This document shows, piece by piece, positions 42,243 to 50,169 of a stretch of 64,000 nt of DNA. Numbering within the stretch: position 1 is the stretch's first letter; each line of letters starts with the position of its first letter. The notes under the pieces are model-generated. The model worked only from the letters and a program-made list of their open reading frames with translations, made no database searches and was not told where the DNA came from. The translations under genes and the position numbers were made by a program. The DNA is from Amorphoplanes digitatis (lineage in GTDB: Bacteria > Actinomycetota > Actinomycetes > Mycobacteriales > Micromonosporaceae): assembly GCF_014205335.1 (NCBI RefSeq), contig NZ_JACHNH010000001.1, forward strand, positions 682,001-746,000. Reading direction: 5' to 3'.

Positions 42243-42707
42243 ATGATGCGGCGGCGGCTCACCATCACGGTCTTCATCCTGTACGCCGTGAGCGTCGTCG
42301 CCGTGACCGTCTTCCCGATCCGGGTCCGCCCCGCCGCCTACTGGGCCGACGACCCGTGGCGCACGATGGTCCACCTCGTACCCGGCGATGTGGACGGCCC
42401 CAGCTTCGTACTCAACGTCATCATGTTCATCCCGTTCGGGGTGCTGTTACCGCTGCTCAAACCCCACCTCGACGCGGTGCGCCGGCTCGCCGTGCACGCG
42501 GCAACGGCGAGCCTGGCGATCGAGCTGACCCAGTTCGCTCTCGGGATGACGCTGGGCAGCCGCCGCACCGTCGACGTCAACGACCTGATCGCCAACGCCG
42601 GCGGCGCGCTGCTCGGCCTGCTCATCCTCCGGCTCGCGGTGCCGTCGCCCCGGCACCGCGCAGCGTGCGTCGCAGGAAGTCCGCGGTCGCCGTCACCGCC
42701 TGCGTGA
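42243..42707 (+). CDS. VanZ-like membrane protein
   Basis: A 154-residue protein with four hydrophobic segments. VanZ marks are NVIMFIPFGVLLPLL (about 58-72), IELTQF and RTVDVNDLIANAGGALLGLL (about 108-130). VanZ homologues are linked to teicoplanin and lipoglycopeptide tolerance, but most are uncharacterised. TACGTT lies nine bases before the ATG. Its last 86 bases overlap the convergent hydrolase, where the tail (PSPRHRAACVAG) is not membrane-like. Confidence 0.82.
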   Translation: MMRRRLTITVFILYAVSVVAVTVFPIRVRPAAYWADDPWRTMVHLVPGDVDGPSFVLNVIMFIPFGVLLPLLKPHLDAVRRLAVHAATASLAIELTQFALGMTLGSRRTVDVNDLIANAGGALLGLLILRLAVPSPRHRAACVAGSPRSPSPPA

Positions 42708-43524
42708 CGAACGGCTCCACGTCGTACAGGTCGACGTGCTCGTCGGCGTCCAGCCAGACGATCTCCTTGTCGCCCGGTGCGTCCGCGTGCATCCGCGCGG
42801 CAAGCTCGGGACTGCAATAGTCGTCCTTGCGCCCGTGCACGATCAGCAGCGGCGTCTCGGCGAGCAGCGCGGCCCGCCCCAGCGCGTCAAAGGTCATCAG
42901 CGAGTGCAGCGAACCCCGCGTGACCCGGTTCTCCCAGCTCGCCGACGCGGACCGGGCGGTGCCGTAGTAGGACCACGGCTCGTCGCCGGCCATCGCCGCC
43001 TCGCCGTGGTCCGGCGCGACCGCGGGTAGATAGTCGTCGTAGCCGTCGATGAACCCCCGCAGCGCCGCGCGGTACCCGGCCGGATCCCCGGCGAACCAGG
43101 CCGGGCTGTTGTAGGCGCCGGCGATTCCGGCCACCGCCCGGATCCGGGGGTCGGTGGCGGCCGCGCTCACCGCGTACCCGCCGCCCAGGCAGATGCCCAC
43201 CACCCCGATGCGGTCCGCGTCCACCTCGCGCCGCGCTTGCAGGACCCCGACCGCCGACCGCAGATCGGCGAGCTTGCCCTGGGTGTCCTCGTGTCCCCGG
43301 CGACCCGCGCTGCGGCCGAAGCCGCGATGGTCGAACGCCAGCGTGATCAGCCCTTGCCCAGCCAGCCGGTCGGCGTACAGCCCGGTGACCTGCTCCTGCA
43401 CCCCGGTGAACGGCCCGGTCAGAACGGCCGCGCCGCCGTCCGCCGCGGCCGGAACCCGCAGGGTCCCGACCAGCTCGAGGCCGTCGCTGGTGAAGGTGAC
43501 TTCTTCGGTACGGATGTCGTCCAC
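42622..43524 (-). CDS. Alpha/beta hydrolase with cysteine nucleophile (dienelactone-hydrolase-like)
   Basis: A 300-residue hydrolase. The nucleophile elbow reads GICLGGG, so Cys replaces the usual Ser, as in dienelactone hydrolases. The Asp is probably in GRKDDYC and the His in ADEHVDLY. The opening EVTFTSDGLELVGTLRVP matches the YcjY/UCP-type hydrolases. GTG 43524 lies six bases after the leaderless box TAGCGT. It is divergent from an HxlR regulator, which probably controls it. Confidence 0.82.
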   Translation of the reverse strand: MDDIRTEEVTFTSDGLELVGTLRVPAAADGGAAVLTGPFTGVQEQVTGLYADRLAGQGLITLAFDHRGFGRSAGRRGHEDTQGKLADLRSAVGVLQARREVDADRIGVVGICLGGGYAVSAAATDPRIRAVAGIAGAYNSPAWFAGDPAGYRAALRGFIDGYDDYLPAVAPDHGEAAMAGDEPWSYYGTARSASASWENRVTRGSLHSLMTFDALGRAALLAETPLLIVHGRKDDYCSPELAARMHADAPGDKEIVWLDADEHVDLYDVEPFVTQAVTATADFLRRTLRGAGATAPRAGG

Positions 43525-43530
43525 ACATCG

Positions 43531-43536
43531 ACGCTA
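43531..43536 (-). promoter_or_regulatory. -10 element of a leaderless promoter
   Basis: On the minus strand TAGCGT lies six bases before the GTG at 43524. Confidence 0.6.
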
Positions 43537-43600
43537 GGCTCGACGACGGCGGCCGACCAGTAGGCACTTCGCGGTGCCCATCCGCTCTCGGGGGTTTCGA

Positions 43601-43924
43601 ATGACGCTGATGATCCCGGACGTGCTCGAGGAGACCTGCACGACGCGGCAGGCACTGGAACGGCTCGCCGCGAAGTGGCGGGTGCTCCTGATCTACGCGC
43701 TGCTGGCGGGTCCGCAGCGCCCGGCGAGCCTGCGGCGAAGACTGCCGGGAATCACGCAGAAGGTACTGACGGAGACGCTACGCGGCATGCAGTCCGACGG
43801 CCTGGTCGAGCGGCGGGTCCTCAAGGCGGAACCACCGCAGCACGTCGAATACGCCCTCACACCACTCGGCAAGACCCTCGAGGAACCACTGTCCGCGATC
43901 TGCAACTGGGCAGCCAGAACCTGA
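43601..43924 (+). CDS. HxlR-family transcriptional regulator
   Basis: A 107-residue winged-helix regulator. ATG 43601 follows GGGGG at six bases; GTG 43574 is an alternative. Family motifs are RQALERLAAKWRVLLIYALLAGP, PGITQKVLTETLRGMQSDGLVERR and YALTPLGKTL. HxlR regulators often sense electrophiles or aldehydes through an N-terminal Cys, here Cys13. It is divergent from the Cys-type hydrolase, the likely target. Confidence 0.88.
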   Translation: MTLMIPDVLEETCTTRQALERLAAKWRVLLIYALLAGPQRPASLRRRLPGITQKVLTETLRGMQSDGLVERRVLKAEPPQHVEYALTPLGKTLEEPLSAICNWAART

Positions 43925-43994
43925 CCCCGCCCCGGCCGACCATCTCGATCCCCCTGGCCAGGGAGATTCGCCGCGTGCATCCCCGAATGTGTAC

Positions 43995-45503
43995 TCAGAC
44001 CATCAGGTCCGTCTCCACCTGATGGATCCGGATGGGCATGCCGTCCGGGGTCTCGACGTGCAACTGGGTGCCGAGATCCAGGTCCCGGGCGACCTCCACG
44101 ATCTTGACGCCCTGATCCCGCAGCCATTGCTCAAGCCGGTGCAGGGGCATGGTCGCGGAGAAGTTGAGCTCGACGGTGCTCGCGCCGCGCGCGGCGTCCG
44201 GCGGGCGGGTGACCAGCCCGATCTGGGCGGTGCCCACCTGCATGAGCACCCACTCGCCGTTCCGGTCGCCGTGGTTGACCTCGCCGCCGAGCTTCTCGTA
44301 GAACGCTACGGCCGCGGGCATGTCGCCGACATGCACCATCGGCTGGAGATGCAGCCCAGGCTCGTGTGACCGCGGCCGCGGCACCTTGGCGACGCCGGCG
44401 GCCTCGGGACGGCGATCGCCCGGCCAGGTGCCCGGAGCCTTGCCCGGAGTGGTGCCTAGAGCGGTGCCCGGAGCAGTGCCAAGAGCGGTACCCGGAGCAG
44501 TGCCGAGAGCGGTACCCGGAGCAGTGCCGAGAGTGGTGCCCGGAGCAGTGCCGAGAGCCGTGCCGAGAGCGGTGCCCGGCGCAGTGCCAAGAGCGGTGCC
44601 CGGAGCAGTGCCTGGAGCGGTGCCCGGGCCTGCGCCCAGGCCGGCCGCGATCCTGGCGGCCGCGGCCGAACGGGCGCCTCGCAGACCCGCGCTGAGCCGG
44701 CCGGTGTATCTCGGGATGGACCTGGGTGCGGTCCCGGCGCCTGTTTCGGGGACCGCGGTCGAGGCTGCGGCGGAGGTCGTCCGCGCGGTCGTCACACCGG
44801 TCGCGCCAGAGACCGGACCTTGGCCATCGGAGCGGGGCGGGGTCTGGACGGTGTTGTCCAACCGCGACCTGCGCTGCGCGCCGGGCAGCTGCCGGCTGGC
44901 CAAACGGGCCGCGGTCGCACCGCGGGCAGTAGCCGCGGCGTGGGTGGCGGCCGCGTGGGTCGCGGCCGCGGCGCGAGCGGTGGTTGCGGAGCCGGTGGTT
45001 GCGGAGCTGGCGGTGGCCGGTGCGTGGGTGGTGGTCGGGGAGTTGGTGGTTGCGGGGCCGGCGGTGGCCGGTGCGTGGGTGGTGGTCGGGGAGTTGGTGG
45101 TTGCGGGGCCGGCGGTGGCCGGTGCGTGGGTGGTGGTCGGGGAGTTGGTGGTGGCCGGGGCGTTGGTGGTGGGCGCGGTGCGGGGGCTTGTCGCGGCTGG
45201 GGGAGCGGGCACGGTGGCAGAGGCGGGAGCCTCGCAGGTCGGCTCGTTGGCTTCCGGGGCTCCCGAGGCACTCCGGACGCCCGGGTCGCTCGGGGCGTCT
45301 TGCTCGGGAGGGCTCGACGTGACCATCCGCTTGATCAAGGGCGCCGCGATCGGCCGCGGGTCCGAGGGCCCGCCCGACGACGGTCGGCGCGGGCCGGGGG
45401 CGGCCGCCGCGCCCGCTGAGCGGCCCGGGCTGTCGGGGGTGCTCTGCCCACCCCTGGCGTTCGCCGGCTTCCTGCCGGGGGGAACCGGTCGTTTGCTGGC
45501 CAT
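43995..45503 (-). CDS. VOC-domain protein with long repetitive N-terminus
   Basis: A 502-residue protein with start ATG 45503 behind AGGAG. Residues 1-380 are low-complexity: Pro/Ala/Ser-rich, then a 17-residue repeat (TNSPTTTHAPATAGPAT type, nearly three copies), an Ala/Arg/Thr region, then about 17 GTAP/GTAL tetrapeptides. Only about 385-502 folds as a glyoxalase/VOC domain (LHLQPMVHVGDMPAAVAFYEKLGGEV, EWVLMQVGTAQIGLVT, ELNFSA), complete as one VOC unit. Neither a signal peptide nor membrane segment is present. The role of the repetitive part is unknown; it may be a flexible or phase-separating tail. Confidence 0.75.
   Translation of the reverse strand: MASKRPVPPGRKPANARGGQSTPDSPGRSAGAAAAPGPRRPSSGGPSDPRPIAAPLIKRMVTSSPPEQDAPSDPGVRSASGAPEANEPTCEAPASATVPAPPAATSPRTAPTTNAPATTNSPTTTHAPATAGPATTNSPTTTHAPATAGPATTNSPTTTHAPATASSATTGSATTARAAAATHAAATHAAATARGATAARLASRQLPGAQRRSRLDNTVQTPPRSDGQGPVSGATGVTTARTTSAAASTAVPETGAGTAPRSIPRYTGRLSAGLRGARSAAAARIAAGLGAGPGTAPGTAPGTALGTAPGTALGTALGTAPGTTLGTAPGTALGTAPGTALGTAPGTALGTTPGKAPGTWPGDRRPEAAGVAKVPRPRSHEPGLHLQPMVHVGDMPAAVAFYEKLGGEVNHGDRNGEWVLMQVGTAQIGLVTRPPDAARGASTVELNFSATMPLHRLEQWLRDQGVKIVEVARDLDLGTQLHVETPDGMPIRIHQVETDLMV
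44428..44631 (-). repeat. About 17 tandem 12-bp units encoding GTAP/GTAL tetrapeptides
   Basis: Units have the plus-strand form GTGCCNGGAGCN or GTGCCRAGAGCG. Proline and leucine versions tend to alternate, giving a partial 24-bp higher-order period. They lie within the VOC-domain protein gene and keep its frame. Confidence 0.85.
45010..45153 (-). repeat. 2.8 tandem copies of a 51-bp repeat
   Basis: Copies at 45010-45060 and 45061-45111 are identical; a third runs from 45112 to about 45153. Each encodes 17 residues of the VOC-domain protein's linker. Near-perfect identity suggests recent slippage. Confidence 0.85.
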
Positions 45504-46022
45504 GGCGTGCTCCTGTCGAGCGAACGTGCGACGCCGGCGAACTGCCGCCGCCGAAAGGCTCAACGACCCATGGCGCTCATCGATACATCTCCGCCGTGTC
45601 GCCCGCCCGTACCGGCGAACCATCGACAACCGGTGTCGGCCCGGGCACGCCGCCAGACAGCCGGATCGGCCGCCTCCCGCCGCCTCTCACTGATCACCGG
45701 CGGACACGACATGCGCGGCCGCCTGGACCCGCCCGGCCAGGCGGGCAGGCCAGGCGGGCAGGCAGGCCGGGCAGGCGGTCATGGACCTGGCGCGCCCATG
45801 TTCCTGCCGGAACGAGCCGGGTGTTGATCAGCGCGACGACCACCGCCCAGAGCGGACAGAGCCCCAGCCATCGCGCCGTGCCGGCTGCGATCCACCCGGC
45901 CGGATCACCCGGCCCGGATCACCCTGTCGGGTGACCCTTCGGGTGGCCTGCCACCGGCTTCCGGGGGAGCGTGGCGGAGACTCACAGGGCAGCGGAACAT
46001 GAATCCGGCCGCCTCCTGCGGG
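45504..46022. other. 519-base intergenic region
   Basis: Region between two minus-strand genes. It holds GGCAGGC-rich direct repeats around 45738-45779 and several short inverted repeats, but no frame with convincing coding character. It includes the promoter of the VOC gene; no clear box was seen. Confidence 0.45.
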
Positions 46023-46490
46023 CTAGTCATTGAGCTGGGTGTGCTCGATCTCGCCCAACGCCAGCGTCAGGAACTCCGGCAGTGGGCGCGGCCCGAGCAG
46101 GTGGGCGATGAGCAGCGCCGAATGCAGGGCCTGCGCGTCCGGTTTCGGCGGCGGCTCCTCGTCGTCGTGCACGCCCAGCGACCCCGCCAGCAGGATCAGC
46201 ACCACGTGCGGATCGACCTCCGGGTGCCACTGCGCGGAAGTGCGGACGCACTGCTCGAGCACCTCGCGGACGTCGTCGCCGTCCAGCCCGTCCTGGTGCG
46301 TGGCCTCGAGCAGCAGCCGGACCGTCGTGCCGAGGATCAGGGACGCCTGCGCCCGGTCCTGCGCGGCCAGCTCGTCCACCGCCGTGGCCAGGGCCTCGAT
46401 GTCGTGAGCCCGCGCGGCCGTCACCGCGGCGTCGACGGCCGCGGCGATCGGCCGTGCGGGTGCGGGGAGATGCCGCCACTGGTTGGTCAC
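46023..46490 (-). CDS. Conserved hypothetical acidic helical protein
   Basis: A 155-residue Ala/Leu-rich helical protein without signal or membrane segment, with an acidic middle (HQDGLDGDDVREVLEQC) and a DDEEPPPKPDAQ linker. GTG 46490 lies six bases after a leaderless box, which fixes the start. No family recognised. Confidence 0.6.
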   Translation of the reverse strand: MTNQWRHLPAPARPIAAAVDAAVTAARAHDIEALATAVDELAAQDRAQASLILGTTVRLLLEATHQDGLDGDDVREVLEQCVRTSAQWHPEVDPHVVLILLAGSLGVHDDEEPPPKPDAQALHSALLIAHLLGPRPLPEFLTLALGEIEHTQLND

Positions 46491-46496
46491 GCTTCG

Positions 46497-46502
46497 ACGC
46501 TA
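46497..46502 (-). promoter_or_regulatory. -10 element of a leaderless promoter
   Basis: On the minus strand TAGCGT lies six bases before the GTG at 46490, the same spacing as the hydrolase at 43524. Confidence 0.6.
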
Positions 46503-46602
46503 GCCCCGGGGTCCGACAATTCCCGGCCTCCGCGCGGCCAGCGCGCCGGACCGTCCTCGCAAGACCGCGATTTTGTCAGAGGCCCCTGGCAAAGTGACCG
46601 AC

Positions 46603-47763
46603 ATGAAGTTGCACGAAGCAATGGCGGCACGTGTCGATCGCGGCGAGTTCCCGGGCATCGTCACCCTGGTCGCGCGTGGCGACGACGTCCACGTCGACAC
46701 CATCGGCACGACCGAGTTCGGCGGTGGCGTGCCGATGCGGCGCGACACGATCTTCCGGATCGCGTCGCTGACCAAGCCGGTGCTCGCGGCCGCCGCGATG
46801 ATCCTCGTCGAGGACGACCTCATCGACCTGGAGGAGCCGATCCACCGGCTGCTGCCCGAGCTGGCCGGCCAGCGGGTGCTCGCCCGCGTCGACGGCCCGC
46901 TGGACGAGACCGTCCCGGCGGCCCGTCCGGTCACGATCGAGGACCTGCTCACCTTCCGGATGGGCTTCGGCACGCTCACCGAGCCGACCTACGACCCGCC
47001 CTTCCCGATCGTCGAGGCGGCACAGGCGGCCCGGCTGGTGCTGGGCGCGCCCGATCCGCGGACCCCGCACGACCCCGACGAGTGGATCCGGCGCCTGGCC
47101 GCGCTCCCGCTGATGTACCAGCCCGGCGAGCGCTGGCTGTACAACGCCGGCAGCCTGGTCCTGGGCGTGCTGCTCGCCCGGGCGGCCGACCGGCCACTCG
47201 GCGACCTCCTTCGCGAACGACTCTTCGATCCGCTCGGGATGACCGAGACCGGCTTCTGGCTGCCCGCCGAGCGGGCGGCACAGCTCCCCTCCTACTACGC
47301 GAACGATCTCGAGACCGGCGAGATGACCAACCTGACGGCGACCACCCCGCCCGCGGTGTGGAGCAGCCCGCCGGCCTTCCCGTCGGGAGCAAGCGGTCTG
47401 GTGTCCACCGTGGACGAGTTTCACACCTTCGCCCGAATGCTGTTGCGTCGCGGGGTGCACGGCGGCACCCGGCTGCTGTCGGAGCAGTCCGTGGGCCTGA
47501 TGACCACCAACCGGCTGACACCGGAGCAGACGGCCCCCGGCGGACCGATTCTGGAGAACTACGGCTGGGGCCTGGGCATGTCAGTGACCGTCACCCCGGA
47601 CCCGCCCGGGGCCATCCCCGGGGTCTACGGCTGGAGCGGCGGCTATGGCACCCACTGGTTCAACGACCCGAGCGAAGGCCTCACCGCGATCGCGTTGACC
47701 CAGGTCAGCGACTTCATGTGGAACGGCGCAATGAAGGAGTTCCGCGAACTGGCATACGCATGA
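46603..47763 (+). CDS. Serine hydrolase of the class C beta-lactamase/esterase VIII family
   Basis: A 386-residue cytoplasmic serine hydrolase. Nucleophile motif SLTK (in FRIASLTKPVLAAA), YNAGS as the second box (YxN) and WSGGYGTHW as the late third-box region match family VIII esterases and beta-lactamase-like proteins. ATG 46603 gives a clean N-terminus (MKLHEAMAARVDRGEFPG); an upstream GTG would add ten residues. No signal peptide, so true beta-lactamase action is unlikely. Confidence 0.85.
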   Translation: MKLHEAMAARVDRGEFPGIVTLVARGDDVHVDTIGTTEFGGGVPMRRDTIFRIASLTKPVLAAAAMILVEDDLIDLEEPIHRLLPELAGQRVLARVDGPLDETVPAARPVTIEDLLTFRMGFGTLTEPTYDPPFPIVEAAQAARLVLGAPDPRTPHDPDEWIRRLAALPLMYQPGERWLYNAGSLVLGVLLARAADRPLGDLLRERLFDPLGMTETGFWLPAERAAQLPSYYANDLETGEMTNLTATTPPAVWSSPPAFPSGASGLVSTVDEFHTFARMLLRRGVHGGTRLLSEQSVGLMTTNRLTPEQTAPGGPILENYGWGLGMSVTVTPDPPGAIPGVYGWSGGYGTHWFNDPSEGLTAIALTQVSDFMWNGAMKEFRELAYA

Positions 47764-47927
47764 CGGAGTCCGCGGGAACCACCTGGATCGCGGCGAGATC
47801 TGTGGGGTCTTGTGCCCGCGGTGCGGCGGAGATGCGCGGTGGGAATCCCGGCGAGATCGTCATCCGCCGATAGGAGGTGTTGGTGGGTACGCTCCAGGCG
47901 TGGTTCCCGGCGGGATGGGAGACGACG

Positions 47928-48293
47928 ATGACCAACCTTGATGCTGTCACCGCGTGGGTGGAGAGCTACCGGGTGGCCTGGGAGTCCAATGACCCGCATG
48001 ACGTAGGTGGGCTTTTCGCCGACGACGCCGCCTATTTCACCGAGCCCTTCGCCAAGCCCTGGTTCGGCCGCGACGAGATCGTGGCGAACTGGCTGGAGAA
48101 CAGGGACGCGGCCGGCGCCACGACCTTCGAGTGGCATCCGCTGATCGTGACCGAGGATCTCGCGATCATCGAGGCGAGGACGGTGTACCGCGAGCCGGCT
48201 CGGACCTACAGCAACATGTGGGTGCTGCGTCTGGACCATTCCGGCCAGGCGCGTCAGTTCACCGAGTGGTGGATGGAGCATCCGAAGAAATAG
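47928..48293 (+). CDS. SnoaL/NTF2-like protein
   Basis: A 121-residue cone-shaped NTF2-fold protein. ATG 47928 follows GGGAGA. TAWVESYRVAWESNDPHDVGGLFADDAAYFTEPF is the typical opening helix and substrate-pocket pattern of SnoaL-like proteins. Family members bind or isomerise small molecules; substrate unknown. Its last 35 bases overlap the convergent hydrolase. Confidence 0.8.
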   Translation: MTNLDAVTAWVESYRVAWESNDPHDVGGLFADDAAYFTEPFAKPWFGRDEIVANWLENRDAAGATTFEWHPLIVTEDLAIIEARTVYREPARTYSNMWVLRLDHSGQARQFTEWWMEHPKK

Positions 48294-49980
48294 GCAGCAC
48301 CAGCCGCGTCGGGGCGGTGTGGACGGTGTGCAGGGACGTGGCGAGCTTCGCGCCGTCGGCGAACGTGCCGTCGGTGCCGAGGTTGCGGGAGAAGCGGGGG
48401 TGCGCGCCGCCGGAGATCTGTAGTCGCAGCCGGTGCCCGGCGAGCAGCCGGTGGAAGCAGCCGTCGAGGTTCAGGCGCAGGTGTTGCACCTCGCCGGCGG
48501 GTGCGCCCGGGTCGAGCCGCAGCATCGCGTCGGAGAAGTTGGCGGAGCGCCCGCGCCGGTCGACGTCGCAGAGCCGCACGAAGACATCCGCGTGGGGATT
48601 GTCGACGGTCAGGGCGAGTTCGAGCACGGGCGAGCCGGCGACGTCGAGGTCGGCGGCGAGTGGAGCGGTGGTGAAGACCAGCACGTCGGGCCGGGCCTCG
48701 AGCCTGCGGTTGTCCCGCACGCCCGCCTTGCCGGCGAGCACCCGTCCGCCGACAGAGGGCGTCGGGTCGGCCGGGTCGTAACGGAAGCTGACCTCCCCAT
48801 CGACCGAGTCACCGGCGGAGAGCCCGCCGACCGGATCCGGCATGAACGACGCCGGCGCGGTAGCGGGCGGCCAGACCGCCAACTCGTGCCACCTCTCCTC
48901 GCCGGTCCGGTATACCCGCACGGGCGCCTCACCTGGCCCGGTCGGCTCGTGCCGCCCCTCCTCGTCGGTGTGGTGGATCGGCGTGGGGGTTTCGCCTGGC
49001 TCGGCTGGCGCGGTTGGTGGGGTGGAAGCGGTGTTGGACAGGTGTTTGTCGAGCCAGGACAGGGCTCGGTTCTCTACTGGGGCTGCGCCGGCGATTGCGG
49101 TGCCGACGTGGGTCCAAGGTCCGACGGTCAGTGATACCTCGACGCCGCGGGCGCGGAGGGTTTCGTACTGGATCAGGGTTTGGTCCAGGAACAGGTCCTG
49201 CCAGCCGCTTACCAGCAGCACCGGCACCTGGACGCGTTCCAGGGCGGCGCCCGCCCGGTATGCGCCCCAGAACGGGTCGTCGCCCTCCGGGTGGGAGAGC
49301 CACGTGCGGTACCAGGGTGCCCGGCCGCGTAGGACCGGTTCCGCCGCGTCGGGTAGGGGTAGGTCGTGTAGGCCCGGCTTCAGGCGGCGCCGGGCCGTCG
49401 CGCGGCCGGTGAGGCGTCGTAGCAGGTGGGACTCCTGTGCGGTGATCTGGTGGCTCCAGTTCAGGAAGTCGCCGAGGGTGAACGCGCCCGTGCCGAAGAC
49501 GGCCTCCCGGAAGTCGTGCGGGCCGACGTAGACCAGCGCCGTCCGCAGCTCCGGCGGCGGGTCCTGGAGCAGCGTCCACTGGGCCCAGCCGAGGTACGAA
49601 CCGCCGAGCGTCGCCAGCCGGCCGTCGAACCAGGGCCGGTCCCGGAGCCAGGCGATCGTGTCGCGGCCGTCCGCCGTCTCCTGTGCCATCGGCTCGAATG
49701 ATCCGCCCGAGCCGAACGTGCCGCGCACGCTGCCGATCAGCACGTGGTAGCCGCGGGCGGCCAGCATCCGGCCGTGCAGGGCCGACTCCGGGAAGCCCCG
49801 GCCGTACGGGGTGCGCACCAGCACCGTGCCGCGCGGCTCGCGGGTCGTCGGCGCGTAGTGGTCCGCGCGCAGGTCCACGCCGTCGCGCATGGGGATCCGC
49901 AGGCCGTGTTCGACCGTGTACCCGTTGCGCATCGGGGGCAGGCGCAGGAGGCGGGACAGGACGCGGTCGGCGATTCTCAT
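48259..49980 (-). CDS. CocE/NonD-family hydrolase (S15 type)
   Basis: A 573-residue alpha/beta hydrolase with a C-terminal jelly-roll, as in cocaine esterase and X-Pro dipeptidyl peptidases. The opening is NGYTVEHGLRIPMRDGVDLRADHYAP; the nucleophile elbow is GGSYLGWAQ. Start ATG 49980 follows GAGGAG; the frame open further upstream runs antisense through the kinase and is rejected. A linker (about 320-370) has a local tandem duplication (PGETPTPIHHTDEEGRHEPTG against PGEAPVRVYRTGEERWHELA, quoted in parts). Base usage is less GC-biased around 48990-49420. Substrate unknown. Confidence 0.85.
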   Translation of the reverse strand: MRIADRVLSRLLRLPPMRNGYTVEHGLRIPMRDGVDLRADHYAPTTREPRGTVLVRTPYGRGFPESALHGRMLAARGYHVLIGSVRGTFGSGGSFEPMAQETADGRDTIAWLRDRPWFDGRLATLGGSYLGWAQWTLLQDPPPELRTALVYVGPHDFREAVFGTGAFTLGDFLNWSHQITAQESHLLRRLTGRATARRRLKPGLHDLPLPDAAEPVLRGRAPWYRTWLSHPEGDDPFWGAYRAGAALERVQVPVLLVSGWQDLFLDQTLIQYETLRARGVEVSLTVGPWTHVGTAIAGAAPVENRALSWLDKHLSNTASTPPTAPAEPGETPTPIHHTDEEGRHEPTGPGEAPVRVYRTGEERWHELAVWPPATAPASFMPDPVGGLSAGDSVDGEVSFRYDPADPTPSVGGRVLAGKAGVRDNRRLEARPDVLVFTTAPLAADLDVAGSPVLELALTVDNPHADVFVRLCDVDRRGRSANFSDAMLRLDPGAPAGEVQHLRLNLDGCFHRLLAGHRLRLQISGGAHPRFSRNLGTDGTFADGAKLATSLHTVHTAPTRLVLPISSDAPSTTR

Positions 49981-50169
49981 GGGTACTCCTCGAGGGGTGC
50001 CAGCCAGTGCGATCTTGCCGGAGGTCGGCGGTGAGGGGTACGCCTCATCCCGTACGGGGAGATCCACTATCCTATTTGTTGGTTTTTGGCATGCAATTGG
50101 CGAAGGTGAAGCATTTTCACCGGCCTCGTCCGATGCGAAACCACGATTCCGTCGGGCAGACTTCATCGG

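Noticed and set aside
45010..45153. 51-bp tandem repeats considered as CRISPR or integron sites
   Set aside because: Copies are directly adjacent with no spacers and stay in frame within a coding region.
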